64,000 bases of DNA, from assembly GCF_019059575.1 (NCBI RefSeq), contig NW_024881825.1, positions 248,001 through 312,000 of the forward strand, in the 5' to 3' direction. Of the stretch, positions 44,111 to 54,993 are shown in pieces (within the stretch, counting starts at the first letter, position 1; the number at the start of each line of letters is the position of its first letter). This stretch comes from Amphibalanus amphitrite. Taxonomy: Eukaryota; Arthropoda; Thecostraca; Balanomorpha; Balanidae. The position numbers were made by a program, and so were the translations under genes. Below the pieces are notes generated by a model. The model did not search any database, was not told the DNA's origin, and saw nothing but the letters and a program-made list of their open reading frames with translations.

Positions 44111-46068
44111 CGATGGGCCCAAACATCCTGCCGGCCGTGTTTTATTTTTAAACTAATTCATGTAATCCATGATAAAACGATGTGTGCCAACATCAACTGT
44201 GCAAAAGGGCTCTCTGAGGCCCGTAGGGGCCCTTGAATGTCACTGTAAGCCTTTGGGGCCTGCATGGGAAAATCGGAGATCGATTTGGATCACGTTGCAT
44301 GCATGCATGTGCATTTACTCTGCTCATGCATCTCCTGACCGTAAGATGCTCGCTCAGTCATCTTGCGACCGTCAACTTTGAAGGTTTTCCCGCCCCGCTT
44401 CCTTAGAACCGGCTTATTCTGGAGCAGTGGCGGCACTGACTTTTTGGAAGGGACCCGGCGTGAGATGGGGGGCCCAATCGCCACATCTTGCACAATGCAC
44501 ACCCTACGAGAATTTGAATCCGCGGTCCCTGTGGATAGCGGGATAATTTAGATGCCAAAATTTACCGAGTCCATCAAAGCTGGACACGTCCTGTCCCACA
44601 CAACTGACTTTAACTGACTGCGGCTGCCCCCAGCAACCACAGACCATTCCCGTCTGGAGTCTCAAATACGGAGCTCCGGAGCCCGACCAAACTGAGTACT
44701 GTGTGGTGGCGCCACCAGTGGCAGCGCATGCAGCTAACGTTTAGTGTTGCGGCCATTAGGGACCGCCACCTCACGGCTACATCGTGGGCAGAGGAGAGTC
44801 ATTCGCTCGCGACACCAGGGAGTGGACATTAGCCGTGGCCCTGAGGGGGGGGGGGGGAGGGGGAGGGTTGAAGGAAAAGGAGGAGCTGAAGCCATCCTGT
44901 AAGAGGGATGTTCACCCGTTGGATAGAAGGCTAGGCTCATTAGAAGGTTATAGCTCATTCGACGCATCTTGAGATCGGAGCACGGTGCTGGCAAAATCAA
45001 TGTCCTGCCATTTTTCGAGTGAAAAGGTATTGCAGAAAAATATTTTCCGTAGAAAACGTCGATTTTAAGAGTTTTGCCCTCTAAAGGCAAGCCGTTGATC
45101 TTTGGTCGAATCTGAGGACGGTCCACAGAAAGAACGTTGAAGAGCTATCGAAATTCGAATGCGCTTTTCTACGGCGCTATAATAGCTCTATTCATTCACG
45201 AGTTGTGTGCCGATTTGGCAAGAATTGTTAACAGGTAAAACTTGACTTTTGATAACCTTTGACAACATGACCTAAAAATCACTGACGTACTTTCATGATT
45301 TTGACGCTCTTTCGAATGCCGCTTACTGCACGGCACTAGGTAGCCCAGGAGTCGAGTTAGAGAAGGGAAAGGGGGTATCTCTCGGGCGTAAAACGCCCCA
45401 GAGAGTCGTGTCACTGGTTTGCTTCCGATTGCGGTGTGTATTCGTCAAGGATCTACATCAAAAAGTGGCTTTCCACCTGACACGTAAAACCGATCAAACC
45501 GATAAAACTGGGTAAGTGGACATGGCATCATGTCGACTTTGATCAGTTCCCCATCCCGCCTCCGAGAGCGTGTTCAAACGCCATGCTCGACTCCACTGTT
45601 TGTATTCTGCACTCGCGCGGTACGCCACTCGCCTGCAGCTGGTGCGTGACGCGCTATCTGTGGTACCTACAGCCCACCCACCCCGGCCCGCAGCCCGCAA
45701 CCCGCGCCGGACAGCCGTCGGCACGGCTCATCACAATGTGGTCGTCGCGGCGCGGCGCGTCCGGCCGACTCCCTCCCCACTCGCGCACGGCCCGCCCCCG
45801 CCTCCCGCCGGGGACCGCGGCCCACACACTGAGCTAACCGCCAGGACGGGCCCACCGCCCGACCAGTCAAATGCTATACGACTCATTATAATCTGTCATA
45901 ATAAAACTGTCGACGATGCGCGCGGCAATGCACTGCCGCTGGCCCGGTGAGGGCGGTCGGAGCGTCCCGGTCGCCGGCCGGCCCGGCCCGCCTGCCTCCG
46001 TCGGACAGCGGCGCCGGGCCGTATCACACTCACTCACTCGGACGGGCGCGGCCCGACGGCCCGGCCGA
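44110..46068. other. CLPX: ClpX 3' flank, no gene
   Basis: Contains a G-run at 44845, AT-rich sequence at 45000-45320 with a weak TTAA-element likeness, and a GC-rich block at 45650-46068. The ClpX 3' UTR must begin at 46068 leftwards; no clear polyadenylation signal found. Confidence 0.4.
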
Positions 46069-46233
46069 CTACTTCATCTCTGCCCGCGCGCGCTCGCGCT
46101 GCTCGCCGTCGTCGGAGGGCGCGGCGCGCTCGAGCACGGGCTCGCCGCCGGAGCGCACCATCTCCTCGGTGACGTGCACGGAGACAATGTCCGAGCCGGG
46201 GATCTCGAACATGGCGTCCAGTAGCAGCTTCTC
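46069..46233 (-). CDS. CLPX: ClpX exon 11: C-terminal domain and stop
   Basis: Acceptor CCGCAG|GAGAAG. Encodes [19 protein letters not shown], the conserved final strand, then a short acidic/basic tail ending EMK and TAG at 46071-46069. Confidence 0.95.
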   Translation of the reverse strand, partial: EKLLLDAMFEIPGSDIVSVHVTEEMVRSGGEPVLERAAPSDDGEQRERARAEMK

Positions 46234-49200
46234 CTGCGGACGGACAGACGGAACGGGTCAGTGGCGGGCGGGCCGACGGAACGGGTCAGTGACCGTCCAC
46301 AGCCTCACCACCGGCTGAGCCTTTTGATGTTTACCGGTTGAATGTGATTAAAATACGCTGAAGCGCATTCATTCATTAGAACAAACTGAAGCGCGCTCCA
46401 ATACATGTTTGAATTCAGATATAGGTTTACGGAGTCATATAGCGTAGTGGAGGAACATACCACCCTTAGGCTCCACTCAAACACACACACAGAAAGGATC
46501 TTTAGAAAAGACCGACGAGCATTGCCACCCGCGACCGATCACATGACCAGAAATCAGACAATCGGGGCCACGTTGCAGACAACCCGCCCCCTTTGGCTGC
46601 CGATGCACCCACAGATCAGGCAACCGACGGTTCGGAGCTCCCGGGCGGGGCGGACCCTCCCCGACAGCCGTACTCACCACGATGGCTCGCAGGCCGCGCG
46701 CGCCGGTCCGCCGCTCCATGGCCAGCGCGGCTATCGAGCGCAGCGCGCCCGGGCTGAACGTTAGGTCCACCTGCAGGCAGCGGTCAGCCGTGAGCCGCCG
46801 GGGCGCCACTCAGAACACAGGTCACAGGCACACAACACACCGCAGGGGAGCTGCTTCAGTCTCTGAACGCTACCGCGACTCCTACTGAGCCGAACATAAT
46901 GTACTGTAACACGTTGAGCCGCCCCTGGGACGAACTACCTCTCAGCATCTGACAGTTATTGGGGTGGCGTGTTCTGCGGCTCCGTGGAGCCTCCCTCACC
47001 TTGTCCATACCAAACAGCATCTGGCACTGGGGTATGAGCGCGTTCTGCGGCTCCGTAGAGTCTCATCTCTCACCTTGTCCATACCAAAGAGCATCTGGTA
47101 CTGGGGTATGAGGGCGTTCTGCGGCTCCGTAGAGTCTCATATCTCACCTTGTCCATACCAAAGAGCATCTGGTACTGGGGTATGAGCGCGTCCTGCGGCT
47201 CCGTAGAGTCTAGTCTTTCACCTTGTCCATACCAAAGAGCATCTGGTACTGGGGTATGAGCGCGTTCTGAGGCTCCGTAGAGTCTTTCTCACCTTGTCCA
47301 TACTAAAGAGCATCTGGTACTGGGGTATAAGCGCGTTCTGCAGCTCCGTGGAGCCTCCCTCACCTTGTCCATGCCAAACAGCATCTGGTACTGAGGTATG
47401 AGCGCGTTCTGCGGCTCTGTCAGGATGCGGACCAGCATCTCGGTGTCGAGCGAGTGGAACGGCACAATCACCGGGAACCGGCCGCAAAACTCCTGTAGGA
47501 GGAAAGGCGGGGAGGGTCAGAGTTCTGGTCCGGAGGACCGGCAGGGGGGGGGGGGGGGGCGGTCACAGCTCCGATCAGAGGCCCGGCGAAAGTTCAGGTT
47601 AGAGTAGTCGTAGTACCAGTGGTAATGGTTACGTCAGCAAGCCAAGCAGCAAATTATAACAAACCAGTAAAACCGCCTTTTGGGCGAAGAACGAGCGAGC
47701 GAGATAGTGAGCCCTGCACGTGCGGAAGGGCGAGAGGGTACTTCCAACGGGCTTGCGCAAAGCACCCTTCTAACTGGTCGCTAGCGGTGTGCCAAATTTG
47801 AACGCAATCGGCCCAGCCGTTCCTGAGATCTGGAAGCGGCATTGTGCACGTGCGCACGTGCAAACGGGGTCCAAAATGACTTTTGCACGGCACCCTACTA
47901 ACCGGTCCCCAACCGTGTACCAAATTTGAGCGCAATCGGCCCAGCCGTTCTCGAGATCTGGAAACGCCCCCTGCACGTGCGCACGTGCAGTAGCACCCTA
48001 ACCGCAACACATGGGAATGCATTGCCTGGTGGGTGCCTACCTGTATGCCAAGTTTCAGCGAAATCGCCCCAGTAATTACCGAGTTACTGAAATGGGAACA
48101 AATTTGACACCTCTTATTGTTGTATTTTGCACGTGCACTGGGGGTGACCCACATGCTTCGAGAGTATGCGACCTTTGGTAGAAGGGATGCAGCTACCCTA
48201 TAAAAATTACCGCAAGACAATCGCTCAAGCCGCTACTGAGATATGGGCCTCTCAAAATCACTACTTTTGCAAAACTGCTTGAACACCCTTGACTTTTCAC
48301 GTGGCACGTGCCACGACGGTGACTTAGATGTATCACAAGTAGTCAATTACGGGGTAGAAGGGATGGGGCTACCCAACAAAAAAGACCGCAGGCCAATCGG
48401 TCCAGCGGTTGCTGAGATATAAGCCTCTCAAAAGCGTTACAGGCCGGGCCGGGCCGGGCCGGGCCGGGCCGGGCCGCTCATACTGAGATTTTTCCGTTAT
48501 ATTGAAAAGACTCGCTTTGCTCGCTGCGCTCGCTCGCTCGTAATCAGACTTAGTAGACTGACTTGACGCGTGTTCAATGTCTTGTGACAAAGTCGCGTGT
48601 CGAAGCTGTGAAGTAATATCAACATTCAACATTTGCTTTTTGTCAGCTTCAATGAAGATCTAATGCACCACCACTCTTGGGCATGCCTACAAACGTCGTC
48701 ATCCATGCTTTGAACATGCTTTGAGCAGACTCCTGTAGTGTGACACCGTGGAAACATTCTAGAATCAGAACTGTAAGACCAATGTTTCCGAGCCTGGGAC
48801 AAAACGGCCCTCCTCCCCGTCACATATTTCCTCCCCGCACCCTCCTCTATTCCCTGTCCTTCCCGGAAAAGTCCCTCCCGTCCCCGTGTCCCCTCCCCGT
48901 ACCGGAGCAGTGTATCGTGTACAGTGTACAGGGGTCGCTCTCCCCGCACGAGAGCGACCCCTGTCCGTCCCATCCGCGGCTCCTCTCCGTCCCGCTCGCG
49001 GCCGTACCGGGATCATGCCGAACTCGATGAGGTCCCTGGCCTCGACGGCGCTGAGCATGGCGTCCCGCTCCTGATTGTCCTCGGCCACGGCCGAGACGCC
49101 CGCCTGGTTGGCCTGGTCGGCCTGCGAGGCGGCCCGCCGGCCGGGCGACACGGCCGCCGGCACGCCGAAACCCAGGTACTGCCGGAGGGCGGGAGAAGCG

Positions 49201-52200
49201 GCGTCACATACAGGGTGGAAGGGGGACGGGGTGACGTGACAGCACAGCAACGAACACAACAGCAGCACAGCATCCGATACAATAGTGGTACGTCACCCGA
49301 TACAACAGCGGTACAGTATCGGAAATAACAACGGAGACAACGCCCGAATCAACACCGAAGACAACATCGGCAACAACACCGGCACAATTACCCGAAAGAA
49401 GGGCACAGCAGAATTAAAGAGTGCTCTGCATTACAATTGTTTTCTACTAATCATTGGACAAAGTGATTATTATGTCCATACATGTAAGCTCGCCCGGAAT
49501 GACCGCACCGATGACCGAACCCTACGTCATGTAAATGTCGTGTCAAAAGGTGGCCAATAAGAAAAAGTAAAAGCCTTAACAGCAGGGTTTTTTCAGACTG
49601 GTCGCGCTCACAAATATAAGGCTCGCCCCCGCCTCCCAAGTGTCTCCGAGACCAGTCTGCCTTCGGAGTCTCCCTGCCCAGTGTGCCCACCTTTTCGTTT
49701 TTCCTCCTGCTGATGACGCGGTCGAGCCCGTTGAAGGCGCCCGAGGCGACGAACAGGATGTTGGTGGTGTCCACCTGAACAGACTCGCCGCGCAGCTTCC
49801 GCGGCGAGTTCTTCTCCGGCACGTTCACCACCGTCCCCTCCAGCATCTGACCGCGGGGGTGAGGGGGGGGGGGTCACAGGACTGAATGGCAGTCCTCTTT
49901 TCAACCGGGATAGGGCGTCACGTCACGGACTGAGTGGCTCTAATATACGTTAATATAGGTAACGAAAAACATATAACAAACAGAGACTATGATATAGCAA
50001 ACAGATCGTCGTTCGCCGGTTGTCACGGCGCACCAGCTAGGCAATGAGAAGAAAAATGTGTGGGGCGTTATTTTCGCCTTTGGGGACCTATGGTGCCTAG
50101 ATCGTCACCTTGAGCATGGCCTGCTGGACGCCCTCGCCGCCGACATCCCTCAGCTGGTGGATGCCCGGCACGGCGCCGATCTTATCCACCTCGTCCAGAA
50201 ACACGATACCTGCCGCGCAGGGGGACTGAGTTACACACACATACACACACACACACCGGGCACGGCGCCGATCTTATCCAGCTCGTCCCGTGATCTGCCA
50301 CTCATCCCGCTGACATCTCTTCCTCTACAAGTCCCAGTGTCCGTCGCTTACCCTGTTGGGTACATCCTCCCTTCATGTCCCTTGATCCGCCCCCCCCCCC
50401 TACCCCTACAGATCCCCGTGATCTGTCACTCACCCTGCTGGGCGCGCTCCACCTGGTAGTTGGCGTCCTGCAGCAGTTTGGCGATGACCGACTCGATGTC
50501 CTCGCCCACGTAGCCGGCCTGCGTGAGCGTGGTGCAGTCGCAGATGGCGAACGGCACGTCCAGGCACTTGGCGATTGTCTGCGCCAGCAGCGTCTTGCCG
50601 ACGCCGGTGGGCCCCAGCAGCAGGATGTTGGACTTGTCCAGCTGCATGTGGTGCGTCTTGGCGTCCAGGATGTCGCTGCTGTGCTGGTGCAGGCCGGCCG
50701 GCGGCGGCTCGGCAGCGCCGCCCTTGGACTGACCGCCGGCTGCGCCGTCCTCCGGCTTGTGGAACGTCACGCCCAGTCCGTGGTTCTGCGTCAGGCCGGT
50801 GATGTGCAGCAGATCTGTCCGAAAACACGCACAAAGTGGGGTCAGCAAATCTGTCCGGAAAATACACACAGCGGGGTTAGCAGATCTGTCCCAGCCAAAC
50901 ACAGAGGAGTGATCAGCGGATCAGTGCGGACCACACGCACAGAGATCAGCATATCTGTCCGGACCACACACACAGAGGGGTCAGCACTGTGCGGACCATA
51001 CACACAGAGGCGTCAGCAAATCTATCCGAAAACAAACACAGAAGGGTCAGTAGATCTGTCCGGAAAACAAACACACACACAGTGAGGTCAGTAGGTCTGT
51101 CCGGAAAACACACAGACGGGTTAGCGGAGCAGCGGCGCTGAGCCTGAGGTCGACTTCCGCTGACTGACATGATAAGAACGCACCCAATCTAGTTAAATCT
51201 AATTAAGTGCACGTGGTCAACACGTGGTACACATAACACAGTACACATCGTATCACCGTAATCACTGGCTCAAAACGGCTCATAGCACGCCCATCAGAGC
51301 GTGCCACTATAAACAGCACCGTATGACCCCGGCGGCCCCCGACTAGCCAGTCAGCTCGCCAGAAGTTCAGTCCCCTGCCCCGCGGCCGGCCCGGGAGGGG
51401 CCCTGCAGTCTGCACTGTGTCGGCCAGTCAGCGCTCAGCGAGATTCTCAGGCTCAGCTCCCCACACCTCCCGCGGTCCGCGCGCGCCGTCCGCTGTGTCG
51501 GTGGATTACCTTTGGTCTCACCTCTGTGAGTGAACGTGTGTGAGCTCTGCTCGGCGCCGCCCGGGCCGGGCGGGCCGCCGCCGCCGCCGCCGCCCGGCAG
51601 GTTGTGGTAGATGCGCTTGTAGTGGTTGTACACGGCCACGGAGAGCACCTTTTTGGCCGCCTGCTGGCCAATCACCTGCAGCTCCAGATACTCGTATATC
51701 TGACAACACAGCGGGTCATACACTGAGAACACAGTGGTGGAAACACTGAAAACACGACAGGAGACACTAATAACACGGCGCGTCATACACTGAGAACATG
51801 GCAGCTTATATGACAGAGGACGCAGCGTGTCAGTGAACATGCATGTACATTGTACATACATTGAGAAAACATCAGGTCATGCAGTATAACACATCGTACA
51901 GCTGAGAATAACGTGCGCCTGAGGACATAGCGGATCATACAGCAGAGGACATTTCCAGTGCAATACCAGCACGGCGCCCGGACTGACCTTTTTGGGCGCC
52001 GGCGGCGGTTTCCTGTGGAGCGACTGCCGCTGACTGAGCTCGTTCTCTTTGATGGTCCGCTTCGAGTCGACATCGGACAGCACCACGAAAAAGTGGTGAC
52101 AGTTCTCGCACTTGACGAACCGGGTGGACGCTGTCGGACAGTCATCGCCCGCCCGGTCAGAATCGGACAGCGCCGGGCAGCCGCCGCCAGCGCGGTCAGA

Positions 52201-53492
52201 AACGGACAGCGTCGGACAGGCACCGCCCGCCCGGTCAGAATCGGACAGCGCCGGATATTCACTGCGAGCGCAGCCAATATCGGACAGCAACGGATACCTT
52301 ATCACCGCGAGCGGCGAGCGCAGTCAGACTCGGATATCTTAAAACGCGAGCACAGCCAGACTAGGAGGTTAACCACGAGCGCAGTCAGAGTCGAACATTT
52401 ACCGCCAGCAAAGTCATACTCGGATACTTACCACGAGCGCAGTGAGGCTGGTAAAAACCCCGAGCCCTGTCAGACTCGGACGTTCACCGAGAGCGCAATC
52501 AGACTCAGGTATTTACCGAGAGCGCAGCCAAATTCGGACATTCACCGTACGCGCAGTCGGACTCCTCGGATATTTACCGTGAAAGCAGTCAGACTCGGGC
52601 ATTTACGACGAGCGCAGTCAGATTCAAACAATTATTATCACCGGTGCACTCAGACTTAGAAAAATAGTAGATATTTATCACGAACGCACTCAGCCTCGGA
52701 TATGTACCGTGACCATAGTCAGACTCGGACAATTATCGCGGAAAAAAAACATGAGCGGCGAGCGCAGTCCATTTACCGCAAAGGTGTTCAGGCTCAGACA
52801 TTTACCACTAGCGCAGTCAGAGTCGGGCATTTACCGCGGGCGCAATCTGACTCGGCAAATAGCGGATATCTATTACGAGCGCAGTAATTATGCTGCCATT
52901 TACCGCCAGCGTAGTCTGACTCCGACATAAACCATACGGACCGCCCTCTAATCAGCATCCCTTCCATCACTGCATCTCACCCATTTCCGTCAATAGACAT
53001 CGCTGGGTCCCAGTGTTCCACACGCCACCCGGCCCCACCTCTGGACACCGCCCTCTCCACCGGCGCCGCTCCGCGCTGTCTGCCGGTCCCGGCCCGCCAA
53101 CAACTCACACACAAACGTCTCCACATGTGTGCAGGGGTCGCCACACTTTGGGCAGCGCAGCTGGTCCTTCTTGCCGCCGCCGCCGTCGCTGCCGGCTGCG
53201 CTGGCCGACTTGCAGGCGGCCGCGGAGGTGGACAGCGGGCGGCGCAGGCCGGGCACGCGCAGCAGCCGGACGCCCAGCGCCGGGCTCGCTAGGGCAGGAC
53301 AGGGGTGTGTCAGTGGCAGCAGAGGACATGTGTGTGCCACAGTCCAGCGACTACTCCGTGGCTGCAGCAGGTACTGTCAAAAAAATAACACTGACACAGA
53401 GAATCACTCTCACCTGTTCTGACGGCAGCTGGAGATATGGCAAGACGCAGGACTCTATGAGCTGAGCGGAAGTTGCACTTCATTCCTGCCAT
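46069..53492 (-). CDS. CLPX: ATP-dependent Clp protease ATP-binding subunit ClpX, mitochondrial, 11 exons, 591 aa
   Basis: Exons (transcript order): 53492-53414, 53288-53109, 52130-51988, 51699-51522, 50814-50434, 50209-50109, 49846-49691, 49178-49008, 47492-47364, 46770-46678, 46233-46069; 1776 nt, all phases compatible. ClpX is the AAA+ unfoldase that feeds substrates to ClpP in the mitochondrial matrix. Residues 1 to about 60 are a basic, Ser/Ala-rich targeting presequence. The C4 zinc finger uses C72/C75 and C94/C97. Walker A GPTGVGKT is at 261-268, pore loop GYVG at 294-297, Walker B FLDE at 324-327, the ClpP-docking loop equivalent LGFG at 408-411, the arginine finger in EFCGR (464-468) and sensor 2 GARGLR at 529-534. 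Human CLPX is about 633 aa, so the length is normal. A Gly/Pro-rich insert follows residue 169. The start is the first ATG of an in-frame exon giving a presequence. Identification is secure from domain order and near-identity at the motifs. Confidence 0.97.
46678..46770 (-). CDS. CLPX: ClpX exon 10: sensor 2
   Basis: Acceptor CCTGCAG|GTGGAC, donor ATCGTG|GTGAGT. Encodes [20 protein letters not shown] and [10 protein letters not shown], the small-domain helix and sensor 2 arginine. Confidence 0.95.
46960..47363. repeat. CLPX: 71-74 bp tandem copies of ClpX exon 9 end
   Basis: Five full units start at 47001, 47075, 47149, 47223 and 47294, plus a partial at 46966. Each contains the inverse complement of [13 protein letters not shown] coding sequence, the donor GACAAG|GTGAG and a short spacer. 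The real exon is the sixth. Confidence 0.95.
47364..47492 (-). CDS. CLPX: ClpX exon 9: arginine finger
   Basis: Acceptor CTACAG|GAGTTT, donor GACAAG|GTGAGG. Encodes [16 protein letters not shown].. and [14 protein letters not shown]. Cys replaces the usual Val/Ile of EFVGR. The last 60 or so bases and the donor are copied five times in the following intron. Confidence 0.96.
47691..48541 (+). mobile_element. CLPX: Family E repeat, copy E2 (851 bp) in ClpX intron 8
   Basis: Uninterrupted relative of E1 with ends ACGAGCGAGCGAG / CGCTCGCTCGT. It carries GCACGTGCGCACGTGC palindromes at about 47844 and 47972, plus six GGGCC units near 48452. It lies between ClpX exons 8 and 9, opposite to gene direction. 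Confidence 0.72.
48928..48964. repeat. CLPX: Perfect 15-bp hairpin in ClpX intron 8
   Basis: Arms ACAGGGGTCGCTCTC and its inverse complement, loop CCCGCAC. Confidence 0.9.
49008..49178 (-). CDS. CLPX: ClpX exon 8: ClpP-docking loop
   Basis: Acceptor CGGCAG|TACCTG, donor ATCCCG|GTACGG. Begins YLGFG, the mitochondrial counterpart of the bacterial IGF loop, followed by a divergent low-complexity segment and the conserved [13 protein letters not shown]. Confidence 0.95.
49691..49846 (-). CDS. CLPX: ClpX exon 7: sensor 1 region
   Basis: Acceptor GGTCAG|ATGCTG, donor GAAAAG|GTGGGC. Encodes [20 protein letters not shown].., then [18 protein letters not shown] and SRRKNEK. There is a one-residue proline insertion (NSPRK) relative to the usual NSRK. 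Confidence 0.96.
50109..50209 (-). CDS. CLPX: ClpX exon 6: Walker B
   Basis: Acceptor CGGCAG|GTATCG, donor CTCAAG|GTGACG. Encodes [15 protein letters not shown] and [15 protein letters not shown]. The exon is short (101 nt). Part of it is repeated in the preceding intron (see findings). Confidence 0.96.
50210..50433. repeat. CLPX: ClpX intron 5: copies of both flanking exon edges
   Basis: 50256-50288 copies the Walker B part of exon 6 (22-bp perfect core). 50289-50314 and about 50340-50360 resemble the exon 5 end plus donor at 50418-50443. Confidence 0.8.
50434..50814 (-). CDS. CLPX: ClpX exon 5: Walker A and pore loop
   Basis: Acceptor GGACAG|ATCTGC, donor CAGG|GTGAGT; 381 nt. Encodes a variable linker, [19 protein letters not shown] (P-loop), [16 protein letters not shown] with the substrate-gripping GYVG loop, and [14 protein letters not shown]. 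Confidence 0.97.
50815..51125. repeat. CLPX: ~38-bp array of exon 5 acceptor copies, ClpX intron 4
   Basis: About eight units of AGATCTGTCCGGAAAACACA..GGGGTCAGC. The first element equals the acceptor TGTCCG../AGATCTG of exon 5. Confidence 0.85.
51522..51699 (-). CDS. CLPX: ClpX exon 4: start of AAA+ domain
   Basis: Acceptor CTGACA..TCAG|ATATAC side reads TGTCAG|ATA; donor AGAG|GTGAGA. Encodes [17 protein letters not shown].., the conserved [13 protein letters not shown] helix, then a run of seven glycines and a Pro/Gly stretch, an unusually long low-complexity insert. Confidence 0.95.
51988..52130 (-). CDS. CLPX: ClpX exon 3: second zinc-finger half
   Basis: Acceptor CCGACAG|CGTCCA, donor AAAAAG|GTCAGT. 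Encodes [17 protein letters not shown], then a variable linker and the PPPAPKK motif that precedes the AAA+ domain in mitochondrial ClpX. Confidence 0.96.
52131..52930. repeat. CLPX: Minisatellites of ClpX intron 2
   Basis: 52131-52290: units of GGTCAGAATCGGACAGCGCC that grade out of the exon 3 acceptor GCTGTCGGACAG. 52290-52930: about 18 degenerate 25-45 bp units of CGAGCGCAGTCAGACTCGGA..TTTACCG. Confidence 0.85.
53109..53288 (-). CDS. CLPX: ClpX exon 2: presequence and first zinc-finger cysteines
   Basis: Acceptor CCCTAG|CGAGCC, donor TTTGT|GTGAGT. Encodes [13 protein letters not shown].., a Gly/Ser linker, then [16 protein letters not shown] with the first zinc-ligand pair. The last codon is split T|CG into exon 3. 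Confidence 0.94.
53414..53492 (-). CDS. CLPX: ClpX exon 1: start and presequence
   Basis: ATG at 53492-53490, with another three codons later. It encodes 26 residues rich in Arg and Ala, ends ACA G|GTGAGA and joins exon 2 as GCG. A possible acceptor (TTTCAG|AGATC) 14 bases upstream of the ATG hints at an upstream non-coding exon. Confidence 0.82.
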
Positions 53493-54990
53493 TGCTCCAC
53501 AGATCTCTGAAATGTTAACAGGGAAAGTAATGAAATCACACAGCTTAGTGAAATCAATGTTGTTTTGTGCCATGATTATTATAAAAAATAATGGGGTAAC
53601 TATATAATTAATATGGCACAAATGCATTCTTTTAGCAGTTAAAAAGATGAATGGCAGGAATATAGAGCATTAAATTATGCATTTTAGTATTTAAATTGCT
53701 CAAAGAACAAATTTGTGCCATAATAATGACCATTTTCTTATCTGGTATAAGCAAAACACCTATTTACAATAGAACATCTTATTCTGAATTGCAGCATCAA
53801 GTACCATAACTTAGAAAAGCCCTGCCATACTTATACTGTACAAGATACTGGCCCAGGTGCAAATACAGAAGCAAGACACAAACAAGCCATATTTAATGAA
53901 GTGAAACTGGCAGAAATAATTGTAAAAAACCAGTTTATTAGTATGCTGCCAGTTATCCCATGCATGGAGTCGATGGAGACTGCTTGCTGGCATTTCTCTG
54001 CCACTCATTGATAAAAAGTACATCCCTAACCAGTGAGAAGCACAGAAATACCAACCGCAGCATGCCCATTAACAGCTGACCCCTATTATAAAAAATACTA
54101 CCTATTTATTACTGAATGACTGAACCCTTACACAACACCACTAGTAAGCTTCAAGTTATCTAACAATGACCACATTTCCAGGGGCACTGGTGATCGGGAT
54201 TGACACAAATAATTCATACATTTTCCTTTAGCTCTTCACTACAAGTGATAAGTCAAGGCAATAAAACTTTATGTTATCATTAATCAACCCATCAAGCATC
54301 TATCGACACTACATACCTACTGGATTAGCTAATCCACTTTTACTAATCTGAATCACAGGTACGTTACAGGTACCCATGGAAACTGGGCCAAAATCATTAC
54401 ACCAAAGAATACCATATTGCTTTACAATTAAAAAAAAAACAGTTTTAACTTTTAACCAAACAGTGCATCAAATGGTTTTAAACTTGCTTTTAAAAAGCCC
54501 ACGTGTAAGAGCAATATTGATTGAGACACAAGCAATTCAATGAATTGAAGACTCAAAAGCAGAGCCAGATAAACTGCATAAATAAATAAAAAAAAAACAC
54601 TCCCAAGGTAGCATAAGCATTTGGATTCACTGTCATCCAGAAAAAAACTGAATGACAGTTCTGAGTTCACACAAGTCATTTTGATTTATAAGGCATGAAA
54701 TCAATATGATCCATAGCAGTGATGTAAAAGCGATCCAAGATAAACCAGTCAACTCTAAGATTGCTAAACCAAAAGGAAAAATATGAAAAATAATCAAGAA
54801 ATGGTTACATAATGCAGATGCCACCACAGCAACTTGATTCGCCACGATCGCCCCAATTGCGCAATAGTATGCACATGAGTGACAATCAGCCCATTATGCT
54901 GAATGAAACTTGAATGGAACGACGTACTTAAAGGCAAAATAGTAATTTAAAATCATAGGATGAAAATTACTCACCATACACAAACCAAAT
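53493..54990. other. CLPX: ClpX 5' flank, AT-rich
   Basis: Lower GC than the rest of the window; no open frame with recognisable content. Presumed to contain the ClpX promoter and 5' UTR. Confidence 0.4.
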
Positions 54991-54993
54991 AAA

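Noticed and set aside
46960..47363. Mutually exclusive ClpX exons
   Set aside because: Units keep the exon end and donor but not the acceptor or the exon start, and 71/74-bp lengths break frame. They are better read as decayed copies.
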